The notes under the pieces were generated by a model. It searched no databases, was not told the origin of the DNA, and saw only the letters and a list, made by a program, of their open reading frames with translations. The position numbers and the translations under genes are program-made. From Paracoccaceae bacterium (GTDB lineage: Bacteria > Pseudomonadota > Alphaproteobacteria > Rhodobacterales > Rhodobacteraceae): 53,089 bases of DNA. The stretch covers positions 1 through 53,089 of the forward strand of contig JABURR010000025.1 in assembly GCA_014762635.1 (NCBI GenBank), written 5' to 3'. Within the stretch, counting starts at the first letter, position 1. Each line of letters begins with the position of its first letter. Shown piece by piece: positions 30,657-39,580 of the stretch.

Positions 30657-31692
30657 GGCGACACCTGACTCCGGCGCATGGTTCGAGCGTATCACCGGTC
30701 AGATCCAGCCCCTGATCCCGGGGATGATGGTGGCTTCGGTCATCGCCCTGGCCAGTCAGTTCGTGTCCGAACATTACGGCGCGCCCGCGATGTTGCTGGC
30801 GCTTTTGTTCGGGATCTCGATGAACTTCCTGTCGTCCGAGCCCCGCTGCGCCCCGGGGGTCAGCTTTGCCGCGAAGAAGCTGCTCAGGATCGGCGTCGCG
30901 CTTCTGGGGCTCAGGATCAGCTTCGAGATGATCGCGGCCCTCGGCGTGCCGGTTTTGGTCATGATCGTGCTGGCGGTTCTGCTGACGATCGGCTTCGGGC
31001 TGGCCGTGTCGCGCATCTTCGGGTTCCGCTATCGGTTCGCCTTCCTCTCGGCGGGTGCGGTGGCGATCTGCGGGGCGTCGGCGGCGATGGCCATCGCCGC
31101 GATCCTGCCCAAGGATGAGCGCTCGGAAGAGCGGCTCGTCTTCACGGTGGTCGGCGTCACGATCCTGTCCACCGTTGCCATGGTGGTTTACCCGGTGATC
31201 AGCGGCGCGTTGAATTTCGACGATCACACGGCGGGCATCTATATCGGGGCGACGATTCACGACGTGGCCCAGGTCGTGGGCGCTGGCTTCTCCATCTCTC
31301 AGGACGCGGGCGAAACCGCCACGCTGGTGAAGCTGCTGCGCGTTTCAATGCTGGCGCCGGTGGTGATCGCGGGACTTATTGCAGTTCGTACATTTTCCGG
31401 GTCGGAGGCCGCGGACGGCGAGCGGCCGCCGTTGGTGCCGTTTTTCGTGGTTGCCTTCGTGCTGTTGGCGATCGCGAACTCGACCATGCCGATCCCCGCT
31501 GCCATTTCGGATGCGGTGTCCTGGGCCTCGCGCGCGGCGCTTCTGGTGGCGATCGCAGCGGTGGGCTTGAAGACCGTACCGCAGGACCTGATGAAGGTGG
31601 GCGGCGCGGCAGCGATGCTTCTCTTGGCCGAAACGCTGTTTCTTGCGATCTTCGTGGGCGTGGCGCTGAAATTCGTGCTGCCCTTGCTTTAG
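30649..31692 (+). CDS. YeiH/UPF0324-family membrane protein, probable sulfite/sulfate exporter (CuyZ/TauZ type)
   Basis: This 347-aa protein has about 10 hydrophobic segments. The UPF0324 signature is visible as AKKLLRIGVALLGLRIS, GAVAICGASAAMAIAA and GATIHDVAQVVGAGFSIS. Members of this putative sulfate exporter family are encoded with sulfonate-degrading genes (TauZ, CuyZ) and are thought to export sulfite or sulfate. It overlaps the comC gene by 8 nt, and I use the ATG at 30649. It offers a second outlet for sulfite beside the SoeABC-like enzyme. Confidence 0.8.
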   Translation: MTEATPDSGAWFERITGQIQPLIPGMMVASVIALASQFVSEHYGAPAMLLALLFGISMNFLSSEPRCAPGVSFAAKKLLRIGVALLGLRISFEMIAALGVPVLVMIVLAVLLTIGFGLAVSRIFGFRYRFAFLSAGAVAICGASAAMAIAAILPKDERSEERLVFTVVGVTILSTVAMVVYPVISGALNFDDHTAGIYIGATIHDVAQVVGAGFSISQDAGETATLVKLLRVSMLAPVVIAGLIAVRTFSGSEAADGERPPLVPFFVVAFVLLAIANSTMPIPAAISDAVSWASRAALLVAIAAVGLKTVPQDLMKVGGAAAMLLLAETLFLAIFVGVALKFVLPLL

Positions 31693-31732
31693 ATTTCCGG
31701 CTAGACCACTCGTAACCTCAGGAGGCCCCAAG

Positions 31733-32140
31733 ATGTACAAGCATATTCTGATCCCCCTGGCGCTGGATCACGAGATGACTGCACCGCAGAAGATCGCCTT
31801 TGCTCGCCGCTTGCTGGACGAGGACGGGAAGATCACGCTTCTGACCGTTCTGGAAGAGATTCCGGGCTTCGTCTCGGAATTCGTCTCGGTCAAGGCGCCG
31901 AACAACCTGACGGACAAGATCCGGGGAAAGCTGCGCGAGGCTGCCGGAGGCGATGATGGCGTCGACTGTATTGTCGCCCATGGCAAGGCCGGGGTTCAGA
32001 TCGCCCGGTATGCAGCCGATAACGGCGTCGACCTGATCGTCGTCGGATCGCATCGCCCCGGCGCGCAGGACTATTTCCTGGGCTCCACCGCAGCCCGCGT
32101 GGTGCGCCGCGCCGAGTGTTCCGTTCACGTGATGCGGTGA
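31733..32140 (+). CDS. Universal stress protein (UspA family)
   Basis: This 135-aa single Usp domain begins MYKHILIPLALDH and ends DLIVVGSHRPGAQDYFLGSTAARVVRRAECSVHVMR. The latter contains the Gx2Gx9G(S/T)-like nucleotide loop in a variant form. A strong CAGGAGG site precedes it. Usp proteins are often encoded with TRAP transporters, as TeaD with the ectoine TRAP of Halomonas, where it limits transport. A similar control role for the DHPS transporter is an inference. It ends 21 nt before the convergent beta-glucosidase gene. Confidence 0.88.
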   Translation: MYKHILIPLALDHEMTAPQKIAFARRLLDEDGKITLLTVLEEIPGFVSEFVSVKAPNNLTDKIRGKLREAAGGDDGVDCIVAHGKAGVQIARYAADNGVDLIVVGSHRPGAQDYFLGSTAARVVRRAECSVHVMR

Positions 32141-32161
32141 CGCGCAGCCAGGCGGATTGCG

Positions 32162-33487
32162 TTACTTGATCGCGGATCGAAACGCCTCGAACGAGGCCTT
32201 CGGTGTTCGGGTCTGCGTTGCGTAATCCACGTGAACGAGGCCGAAGCGCTTTTCATAGCCGAAGGACCATTCGAAGTTGTCGAGAAGGGACCAAGCGAAG
32301 TAGCCCTTGACCGGAACGCCCGCGTCGATCGCCTTTCGCACCGCCTGAACGTGATTGTTCAGGTACTGGACGCGAACAGGGTCGTTGCAGACACCGTCCT
32401 TGATCTGCTCGTCTCCGGCCATGCCGTTTTCGGTGACGATGATCGGAAGGTCGCCGGTGTAGTCCCGGCCCACGCGCTCAAGCAGCGAGGAGAGGCCTTC
32501 GGGGTATATCTCCCACCCCATGTCGGTTTTGGGAAGTGGCCCGTCCACGTTCGCGAAACCGGGCCAGGGCGTGTCCGGCGCGGCGGCAACGATTGAGCGC
32601 GTGTAGTAGTTGATGCCAAGCCAGTCCATCGGCGCCGCGATCTTCTTGAGATCCTCTTCGTAGCCGTCCGGCATGTGGGCCGCGAGCGGGGTGATCATGT
32701 CGTCGGGGTAGTGCCCCCGAAACAGCACATCCAGGAACCATCGGTTGTGAATGGCATCGAAGGTGCGTGTGGCCTGCAAGTCCTGCTCCGATCCGCTCGC
32801 TGCCTGCGGATAGGTGAGGTTCAGGACGATCCCGAGGTTCTTCTGCCCCATCTCGCGCATCGCCTCCATCGACAGTCCATGCGCCAGAAGCACGTGATGC
32901 ATGGCCCGGGTCGCCGCGCGGATGTCGCGCAGCCCCGGGGCCTGCAGCCCGAGGAAATGGCTCAGCCAGGCGACGCACCAGGGTTCGTTGATCGTGGCGA
33001 CGGCCTCGACCCGGTCGCCGATCCGGTCGATCACGGCGCGGGTGAAATCGGCAAAACGCTCGGGGATCTCGCGGTTCGCCCAGCCGCCGATATCGGCCAG
33101 CGGCGATGGCAGGTCCCAGTGATAGAGCGTCAGGCAGGGTTTCAGCCCGCGCGCCACGATGCCCTCGACCAGCCGGTCGTAGAAGTCGAGCCCCTCGGGG
33201 TTGACCGTGCGGCCGTCGGGCATGACCCGTGCCCAGGAGGTCGAGAAGCGATAGGCATCGAACCCGCCGTCACGCATGAGGTCGAGATCGCCCTCCATCC
33301 GGTGATAGTGATCGCAGGCTATGGACCCGTCATCCGCATTGACCACGTTTCCGGGTGTTGCCGCCCAAGTGTCCCAGTGTGACGAGCCGCAGTTGCCGAA
33401 GGAACTGCCCTCGATCTGGTAGGCGGCGGTCGCCGCGCCGAAAAGGAAATCCGCAGGGAAATCTGCGCGGGTAAAGGAAAATGGCAT
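32162..33487 (-). CDS. Glycoside hydrolase family 1 beta-glucosidase
   Basis: This 441-aa cytoplasmic enzyme hydrolyses beta-linked glucosides. It opens FPADFLFGAATAAYQIEGS, the GH1 signature, with acid/base Glu168 in TINEPW and nucleophile Glu353 in IVTENG. It ends GYFAWSLLDNFEWSFGYEKRFGLVHVDY, also conserved. The length is normal for bacterial GH1. The ATG at 33487 follows GAGGGG. The open frame to 33841 extends into the divergent promoter and is not used. It is transcribed away from an MFS gene, which may import its substrate. Confidence 0.92.
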   Translation of the reverse strand: MPFSFTRADFPADFLFGAATAAYQIEGSSFGNCGSSHWDTWAATPGNVVNADDGSIACDHYHRMEGDLDLMRDGGFDAYRFSTSWARVMPDGRTVNPEGLDFYDRLVEGIVARGLKPCLTLYHWDLPSPLADIGGWANREIPERFADFTRAVIDRIGDRVEAVATINEPWCVAWLSHFLGLQAPGLRDIRAATRAMHHVLLAHGLSMEAMREMGQKNLGIVLNLTYPQAASGSEQDLQATRTFDAIHNRWFLDVLFRGHYPDDMITPLAAHMPDGYEEDLKKIAAPMDWLGINYYTRSIVAAAPDTPWPGFANVDGPLPKTDMGWEIYPEGLSSLLERVGRDYTGDLPIIVTENGMAGDEQIKDGVCNDPVRVQYLNNHVQAVRKAIDAGVPVKGYFAWSLLDNFEWSFGYEKRFGLVHVDYATQTRTPKASFEAFRSAIK

Positions 33488-33741
33488 GGGGCCCCTCGTG
33501 TGACCGAAATGATTTGGTGCGACTGTATCAGAGATTGGCTTGGTCTTCCCTGCGGGAGAAACTGGCTCAATCCCGTCCTGCATGAGACGCATCCCCGAAA
33601 GACATGCGCTTGGAATGATGGTTCGCCCAATGTGAAGGCGGGTGCAAGGCAGGGCAACCGGAGGATTGTCCAAGATTGCTGATGCGGCGGGAATTATGCT
33701 AGGCTGCATTCGAGTACTCCCGAAAAGATCGGAGAGTGGCG
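33488..33741. promoter_or_regulatory. Divergent promoter region between beta-glucosidase and MFS genes
   Basis: These 254 bp must carry both promoters. I looked for palindromes of LacI, GntR or TetR type and found none convincing, and no regulator gene is next to the pair. Confidence 0.35.
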
Positions 33742-34923
33742 ATGCGTTGGCGAATTCTTGCGCTCTTGTTTTTCGCGCGGGTCGGGTTGGGTTTCCAGTT
33801 TCAGACCATGACTTCGGTAGGCGACAATGTCGCCGCAGCATTCGGTCTCGACTACGCGGAAATCGGTGTTTTGATCGGGCTTTTCATGCTGCCGGGGTTG
33901 TTCCTGGCGCTTCCTGCGGGCTTCGCTGGGCGTTATGCTTCGGATCGGTTTTGGGCGGGTCTGGGCCTGGCTGCCCTTGCGCTTGGCGGGCTGATTTCCG
34001 GGCTGGCTCCCGAACCTGCGTTCATCGGTTTGGGTCGCCTTGTCTCCGGCGCGGGTTTCCTGTTCTCGACGCTCTATTTCACGAAGATGATCGCCGACTG
34101 GTTTGATGGGCGCGAGATTGCGACCGCGATGAGTATCCTTGTCATGAGCTGGCCCTTCGGTATCGCCATGGGACAGGTGGGACATGCGTGGCTGTCCGAG
34201 GTCTATGGCTGGAGGCTCCCGTTCTTCGTCGCGACGATCTATTGCGGATTGGCGGCCTTGGGCGTCGCTGCATTCTACCGGGCGCCGCGAGAACATGCCG
34301 GAGCCGGGCAAGGCAGAAGCTGGAACCTCCTGCCGATTGAATGGGGTCTGGTGATCTGCGCCGGGGCGGCATGGGGTTTGTTCAACGCGGGTTATGTTGC
34401 TTACCTCAGCTTTGGACCGAAAATGCTCGAAGCGCAGGGGATCGAGCCGGTAGCGGCGGCGAGCCTCATCAGCGTCGGAAGCTGGCTGATGATCCTGTCG
34501 GGGGCCGCCTGTGGTCAGATCGCGGATCGGTTCGGACGCCGCGACACCATCATGGTGATCTGCATGGGCGCCGCCGTTGGGGCGCTTGCGCTTCTGGGCG
34601 TGCCGGGGGGCGGGCTGTGGGCAAGCCTTCTTTTCGGCCTTCTGGGAATGGCGCCTGCGGGAGTTATCATGGCATTGGCTGGACAGGCCGTGGCACCGGA
34701 GCGACGCGCATTCGGGATGGGCATATTCTTCACCCTCTACTACGCGATCATGGCGGCCTCGCCACCGGTGGCCGGGGCGATCTTCGATGCGACCGGCACG
34801 GCAAACGGCTCTATCGTCTTTGGCATGACGCTGTTCGCTTCGGTTGTCCCGGTGGTGTTCGCCTTCCGCCTGATCGGGGCGCGTGGTCAGAAGTCGCGCG
34901 CACCAACCGCCACATCCAATTAG
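33742..34923 (+). CDS. Major facilitator superfamily transporter (CynX/NimT-like)
   Basis: This 393-aa protein has about 12 hydrophobic segments. The loop between segments 2 and 3 reads GRYASDRFWAGLGLAA, the degenerate MFS GxxxDRxGRR motif. QIADRFGRRDTIMV in the second half is a good copy of the same motif. The start ATG at 33742 has GGAG 7 nt upstream, and a GTG at 33736 is too close to that site. Substrate unknown. A sugar or a small anion is possible. It is divergent from the beta-glucosidase and convergent with the DUF4387 gene. Confidence 0.85.
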   Translation: MRWRILALLFFARVGLGFQFQTMTSVGDNVAAAFGLDYAEIGVLIGLFMLPGLFLALPAGFAGRYASDRFWAGLGLAALALGGLISGLAPEPAFIGLGRLVSGAGFLFSTLYFTKMIADWFDGREIATAMSILVMSWPFGIAMGQVGHAWLSEVYGWRLPFFVATIYCGLAALGVAAFYRAPREHAGAGQGRSWNLLPIEWGLVICAGAAWGLFNAGYVAYLSFGPKMLEAQGIEPVAAASLISVGSWLMILSGAACGQIADRFGRRDTIMVICMGAAVGALALLGVPGGGLWASLLFGLLGMAPAGVIMALAGQAVAPERRAFGMGIFFTLYYAIMAASPPVAGAIFDATGTANGSIVFGMTLFASVVPVVFAFRLIGARGQKSRAPTATSN

Positions 34924-34954
34924 CGGGTCGGAGGCGTTCGGCGCCGCCCGATTG

Positions 34955-35254
34955 TCAGATCCGAAGCTCCCCGACGATCTCGGCGAAGCTGGCGCCGTGC
35001 ATGTCGCGGTCTTCGCGGGTGCCCTGAACGGCGGGGCGGGGGAGGCTGATCTTGATCACGTTCAGCGCCGCGATGTCAAAGCGTTTGATCTGGCCGGTTT
35101 GGGTGGCGAAGGCGCGGGCCATTTCGGCGGTCTGTAGGCCATCGGATATTCGGGTGAAGACCTCCGCTGTCTCGCAGAAGATGTCGATGGTCAGCCAGAA
35201 CGGGCCCGCGTTCTTGGAGCGGATCTTGGGCGCCATATCGGCAAGCCGGGTCAT
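34955..35254 (-). CDS. DUF4387 family protein
   Basis: This 99-aa protein contains LADMAPKIRSKNAGPFWLTIDIF at the N-terminus and IKRFDIAALNVIKISLPRPAVQGTREDRDMHGASF toward the C-terminus, both DUF4387 features. The ATG at 35254 overlaps the AtuA-like stop by 4 nt. In many bacteria DUF4387 and DUF1446 occur as neighbours or as one fused protein, so they probably form one enzyme. The short frame at the same place that runs on to 35632 belongs to the overlap with the larger gene. Function unknown. Confidence 0.82.
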   Translation of the reverse strand: MTRLADMAPKIRSKNAGPFWLTIDIFCETAEVFTRISDGLQTAEMARAFATQTGQIKRFDIAALNVIKISLPRPAVQGTREDRDMHGASFAEIVGELRI

Positions 35255-36600
35255 GTGCCGATTTCCTCGACTTCGAGGCGGAAGGCGTCCATCGGGTCGT
35301 CCAGTTCCAGCACGTGGTTGAGGCAGAATTCGTGGACCGCGCCGCGCGGCATCTCGGGCGGTGAGAAGGGGAAGGCGAAGGTGGGCATCTCTTCGTCCTC
35401 GGTCAGCGGGTGGTGCAGCAGGTAGGGGTTGAGAATCTTCGCGACCTCTAGGCTGAGCGCCTCGGTTTCGGCGGTGACGATGCCCAGCACGCCGACCTCT
35501 GGGCCTGATCCGTCGCCGGGTTCCAATGCGCCCAGCGTGGCGTCCCGGCCGATCACGCGCAGTTCGATGGAAAACGCGCCTTCCACCCGCTGCCGCGCCT
35601 TCGCGGTGCATCGGGCCCCGATATCGGCGCACCAGCTTTGAATGTTCGCGACATAGCGCGGCTCACGCACCAGAACCAGCGAGACGGTCTGAAACCCGGC
35701 CCGCCGTGCACCTTCGAGTTTCACGGTGTAGCGGTCGGAGGGGACCCAAACGCTGCCCTCGACCCGCACGCGCCGATCGTCCAGCGCGATGTAGCTGGCG
35801 CCCGTCACGTCCAGATGCCCGCCCGGCTCATACAGGATGAACGGGTCCGAATTCTCATAGAGCATATGCGCCGAGACGGTGCGCGGCGTGGCGCGTGCGT
35901 CATCGGCCATCGGCGTCATGGTGAAGCCCGTATCGTCGAACGCGATCAGGATCGTGCCCGAGTTCGGGTTCGTGGTTGCCAGCGCACCGCATTCGCCGAT
36001 CTTGGCGCCATGCCACGCGCCGCCGGGATGGCACCCTCGGGCAAGGGGCAGGGCGGCGATGATCGCGGTGTCGGTGGTGCGCCCGGCGATGATGATATCG
36101 GCGCCGGTGTCCAGCGCCGCGTTGATCTGCTCGGCCCCGGCTAGGGCCACGATGTTGGTGCAGGCGCGGAAGGTCTCGGCGGTCACCTCGGGCGCGGCGG
36201 GCAGTGCCGTTATCCGGCCAGCTTCGAAGGCGGCGGCCATGGCTTCGGGGTTCTGACCGGATTTCAGGATGGCCAGCTTCAGCCGCTCATCGGTCTCGGC
36301 GGCAATCTCGCGGGTGATTTGGGCCAGCCAGTCCACCGCATCGTCCGCCCCGCAAGTGCCTGCGGTTCCGATCACCAGCGGCACGCCCGCCTTCGCCCTT
36401 GCCGCCATCAGCTCGCGCCACTCGGCCTTGGTGGAGTTGCGCGAGTATTTCGAGGTTCCGGTGCCAAGGTAATGGGGCCCACTGTCCGTGGACCCCCCGT
36501 CGATCGCGATGATATCCGGGCCTGCCTCGATCCCTCGGGCGAGCGCGTCCCGGCTGTAGCCAAGCCCAAGCGCGCCCGAGGGGATGAGGACCTTGACCAT
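35251..36600 (-). CDS. Acyclic terpene utilisation AtuA-like protein (DUF1446)
   Basis: This 449-aa protein of the DUF1446 family opens MVKVLIPSGALGLGYSRDA, followed by IIAIDGGSTDSGPHYLG, GTAGTCGADDAVDW, and ADIIIAGRTTDTAIIAALPL. AtuA proper belongs to citronellol/geranyl-CoA degradation. No acyl-CoA carboxylase or other atu gene is here, so a terpene role is doubtful. The gene is embedded with DUF4387 (4-nt overlap) and a tricarboxylate-type transporter (1-nt overlap), which suggests an enzyme for an imported organic acid, possibly a hydratase or lyase. This is inference. Confidence 0.82.
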   Translation of the reverse strand: MVKVLIPSGALGLGYSRDALARGIEAGPDIIAIDGGSTDSGPHYLGTGTSKYSRNSTKAEWRELMAARAKAGVPLVIGTAGTCGADDAVDWLAQITREIAAETDERLKLAILKSGQNPEAMAAAFEAGRITALPAAPEVTAETFRACTNIVALAGAEQINAALDTGADIIIAGRTTDTAIIAALPLARGCHPGGAWHGAKIGECGALATTNPNSGTILIAFDDTGFTMTPMADDARATPRTVSAHMLYENSDPFILYEPGGHLDVTGASYIALDDRRVRVEGSVWVPSDRYTVKLEGARRAGFQTVSLVLVREPRYVANIQSWCADIGARCTAKARQRVEGAFSIELRVIGRDATLGALEPGDGSGPEVGVLGIVTAETEALSLEVAKILNPYLLHHPLTEDEEMPTFAFPFSPPEMPRGAVHEFCLNHVLELDDPMDAFRLEVEEIGT

Positions 36601-38105
36601 CAGTCGGTGATCCGTTGCGGTTTCTTCAGCACGCCGCGCAGGAACATCGGTGCGACGAACCCGGCCACGGCCACGATCCAGAGCGTGATCGCGATGCCCG
36701 AGCTGAACAGGTAGGTCCAATCGCCATCCGACAGCACCATCGCGCGGCGCAGCGCGTCCTCCATATGGCCGCCCAGCAGGATGCCAAGGATGATCGGCAC
36801 CGTCGGCACGTCAAGCTTGCGCAGGACCCAGCCAAGGACGCCGAAGGCAACCATCAGAAGCAGGTCGAAGTACGATCCCGACAGCGAGTAGATGCCCACG
36901 AAGCTGATCATGGTGACACCGGGCAGCAGCACCCAGGGCGGCACGCTCAGGATCTTCACGAAGACCTTCACCATCGGCACGTTCATCAGAAGCAGAACGA
37001 AGTTCGCGATCAGGAGCGAGGCGATCAGGCCCCAGACGACCTCGGGCCGCTCGGTGAAGAGCGTCGGGCCGGGGGTGATGTTCAGCGTCATCAGAAGCGC
37101 CAGAAGCACGGCGGTTGTCCCGGAACCCGGCACGCCCAATGTCAGCATCGGCACGAGTGCGCCGCCGGCGGCCGCGTTGTTGCCGGCCTCGGGGGCTGCG
37201 ACACCCTTGGCGACGCCGGTGCCGAACCCGGCCTTGTCACCGGCCAGGGATTTTTCCGACATGTAGGCGAGGAACGACCCGAGAGAGGCGCCCGCGCCAG
37301 GCAGGACACCGGCGACGAAGCCGACGAGCGAACAGCGAAGCTGTGTCCACCGGGTGTCCCAGATGTCCTTCCACGGCACGGTGATCTTTTCCAGCTTCAC
37401 GCCGATCGAGGTGTTTTTCCCGTGGCTTTCGATGAAGAAGAACACTTCGGCGATGGCGAAGAGGCCCACGATGGCCACCAGGAAATCGACCCCGTCGAAC
37501 AGGTGCATGTTGCCGAAGGTCAGGCGCGGCAGGCCCGAGTTGTTGTCCACCCCGATCATCGAGATGCCAAGCCCGATGCAGGACGCGATCGCGGCCTTGG
37601 CCTGGTTGTTCGAAGCGATGCCGCCAAGCGTGGCAAAAGCCAGCAGGTAGAGCGCGAAATATTCCGCCGGGCCGAACTGGAAGGCAATCCGCGCCAGCAG
37701 CGGGGCCAGCAGCATCAGGCCCACGGTCGACAGGAACGCCCCGGTGAACGAGGCAACGCCCGAGATCACCAGCGCATCGCCCGCCCGACCGGCCTTGGCC
37801 ATCGGGTAGCCGTCGAGCGTGGTCATCAGGGCCGGTTCGTCGCCGGGGATGTTCAGCAGGATCGAGCTGATCCGCCCACCGTACATGGCGCCGTAATAGA
37901 CCGCGGTCATCAGCACCAGCGCCGAAGTGGCATCCAGCCCCATTGAGAAGGTCAGCGGGATCAGGATCGCCACGCCGTTCGATGGGCCAAGGCCCGGAAG
38001 GGCGCCGATGATGGTTCCGATGAAGCAGCCAAAGACGGCCAGCATCAGGGTGAAGGGGCTCAGGGCGATTCCGAACCCGGTCGCCAAATTTGCAAGAAGT
38101 TCCAT
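36600..38105 (-). CDS. tctA: Tripartite tricarboxylate transporter large permease TctA
   Basis: This 501-aa membrane protein has about 11-12 segments. The family hallmark GALPGLGPSNGVAILIPLTF is near residues 33-52, with a second, similar element FVAGVLPGAGASLGSFLAYMSEK near 260-285 that reflects the internal repeat. It couples ion gradient to uptake of a carboxylated substrate. The stop overlaps the AtuA start by 1 nt, and the start is 10 nt after tctB. Confidence 0.92.
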   Translation of the reverse strand: MELLANLATGFGIALSPFTLMLAVFGCFIGTIIGALPGLGPSNGVAILIPLTFSMGLDATSALVLMTAVYYGAMYGGRISSILLNIPGDEPALMTTLDGYPMAKAGRAGDALVISGVASFTGAFLSTVGLMLLAPLLARIAFQFGPAEYFALYLLAFATLGGIASNNQAKAAIASCIGLGISMIGVDNNSGLPRLTFGNMHLFDGVDFLVAIVGLFAIAEVFFFIESHGKNTSIGVKLEKITVPWKDIWDTRWTQLRCSLVGFVAGVLPGAGASLGSFLAYMSEKSLAGDKAGFGTGVAKGVAAPEAGNNAAAGGALVPMLTLGVPGSGTTAVLLALLMTLNITPGPTLFTERPEVVWGLIASLLIANFVLLLMNVPMVKVFVKILSVPPWVLLPGVTMISFVGIYSLSGSYFDLLLMVAFGVLGWVLRKLDVPTVPIILGILLGGHMEDALRRAMVLSDGDWTYLFSSGIAITLWIVAVAGFVAPMFLRGVLKKPQRITD

Positions 38106-38115
38106 GGGCTACCTC

Positions 38116-38556
38116 TCAGCCGTTGAACACGGCGGGCAGCGCGACGAGGCCAAGGCCAAGCGCGAATTTGAAGATGAAGAACAGGCCCACCGACAAGCCG
38201 ACACCGGCCATCGCGGCTTGCGGTTTGCGCGGGTTGATCTGGTAGGACAGGATCGCCGCGACGATTGCCGTGGGGATAAGGAACCCCAGGGGTTTCAGCG
38301 AATAGGCATAGGCCACCAGGACGAGCACCGCGATCGCAAGGGCGCCGAGCGTGCGCAGCGCGGGCCAGTCGGGGTCTTCGTCGGGGCTGAGGGCGACAAG
38401 TATACCGCAGAGCGCGGCGACGGAGCCGACCATGATCGGGAACATGCGCGGTCCGACCGGATCGGCGAGGAAGCTGGTCTGGATCTGCGTGGCGCTGGCA
38501 ACATATGCCAGCGCCACCAGTGTCACGACCGCTCCGAAGATGCGGTCCGAGGCCAT
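38116..38556 (-). CDS. tctB: Tripartite tricarboxylate transporter small permease TctB
   Basis: This 146-aa membrane protein has four hydrophobic segments (about 8-24, 38-58, 75-110 as a pair, and 118-142). It is poorly conserved, as usual for TctB. It is recognised by FLADPVGPRMFPIMVGSVAALCG after the first segment and by its place between tctC and tctA. It shares one base with the tctC stop (TAATG). Confidence 0.85.
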   Translation of the reverse strand: MASDRIFGAVVTLVALAYVASATQIQTSFLADPVGPRMFPIMVGSVAALCGILVALSPDEDPDWPALRTLGALAIAVLVLVAYAYSLKPLGFLIPTAIVAAILSYQINPRKPQAAMAGVGLSVGLFFIFKFALGLGLVALPAVFNG

Positions 38557-39524
38557 TACTGGATCACCCCGATCTCTTTCGAAAGCGTGCGGATCTCGGC
38601 CACGACACCGTCGACATAAGACTGGAAGTCACCACCGACCTTGGTGAAGGGCGCAAGGCCGTTGGCGGCCATCGCCTCTTTCCATTCCGGGCTGTCCGCG
38701 ACCGCCTGCAGGCGGTCGGCCCACATGTTGAAGGTCTCGTCGCTGACGTCCTTGGGGATGTAGAGGCCACGCCAGTTCACGGCGACCACGTCGATGCCCT
38801 GCTCCTTGGCGGTCGGGATATCCTCGAAGCCCGGCACCCGCTCTTCGGTCAGAACGGCCAGGGCGCGCACGTCGCCCGACTTCAGGAAGCCCACGATCTC
38901 GGACATGTCGCCCGTCATCGCCTGGGTGAAGCCGCCCACGGTCTGGGTGATGGCATCCGCGCCGCCATCGACGCCGATGTACTTGATGGCCTTCACGTCG
39001 TTGATGCCCGCGCGCTGCAGGATCATCAGCGGCTTGATGTGGTCGAAACCGCCCACGGCCGAACCACCAGCAAAGGCGACCTTGCCGGGATTGGCGCGGA
39101 CGTCCTCGATCAGGTCGTTCAGGTTCTTGTAGGGGCTGTCGGCAGCAACGACGATGACGCCCGGATCGGCGCCGATGGCGCCCACGAAACGCACCTGGTC
39201 GGCGGTCATCCCGGCATAGGCGTTCTGCGCCAGGCGGGTCGAGGTGGCCGAGGAGGCCGCGACGATAAGGTCGGCGTCATCCTTGCGCTCGGTCACGACG
39301 TGGTTGAAGGCAAGGCCCCCACCGGCTCCGGCCATGTTGGTTACCTGCACCGGTTTGTCCACGGCGCCGATGTCGTACATGATCTTGCCGATCTGGCGGC
39401 AGGTGAAGTCCCAGCCACCGCCGGGGTTTGCCGGGGCAATGCATTCTGCGGCGCCGGCAGCGGTCGCGCCGCCCATACCCAGAATCGCGCTGGTCACCAG
39501 CGCTTTGAACAAGCGTTTTGTCAT
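38556..39524 (-). CDS. tctC: Tripartite tricarboxylate transporter binding protein TctC
   Basis: This 322-aa periplasmic protein has a signal peptide ending around residue 23 (GGATAAGAAE). The mature part begins with CIAPANPGGGWDFTCRQIG, the usual TctC ligand loop. FAGGSAVGGFDHIKPLMILQRAGI (about 150-173) is the second ligand loop. The start at 39524 has GGGAGGA 6 nt upstream. It is first in the minus-strand tctCBA-atuA-DUF4387 operon. The divergent TctDE system is its likely regulator. Confidence 0.9.
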   Translation of the reverse strand: MTKRLFKALVTSAILGMGGATAAGAAECIAPANPGGGWDFTCRQIGKIMYDIGAVDKPVQVTNMAGAGGGLAFNHVVTERKDDADLIVAASSATSTRLAQNAYAGMTADQVRFVGAIGADPGVIVVAADSPYKNLNDLIEDVRANPGKVAFAGGSAVGGFDHIKPLMILQRAGINDVKAIKYIGVDGGADAITQTVGGFTQAMTGDMSEIVGFLKSGDVRALAVLTEERVPGFEDIPTAKEQGIDVVAVNWRGLYIPKDVSDETFNMWADRLQAVADSPEWKEAMAANGLAPFTKVGGDFQSYVDGVVAEIRTLSKEIGVIQ

Positions 39525-39580
39525 GGTTTTCCTCCCGTTTGACATGGCGGTTCTTGCCGCTCATGCTTCGACAGACCCTC

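Noticed and set aside
28083-30695. 870-codon minus-strand open frame opposite suyAB and comC
   Set aside because: It lies antisense to well-conserved genes, its translation is rich in His, Arg, Gly and Ala without any family pattern, and it runs through a terminator. High GC at third codon positions produces such antisense frames.
34955-35632. 225-codon minus-strand protein covering DUF4387
   Set aside because: Its first part is a shifted reading of the AtuA-like gene. The real DUF4387 start is the ATG at 35254 overlapping the AtuA stop.
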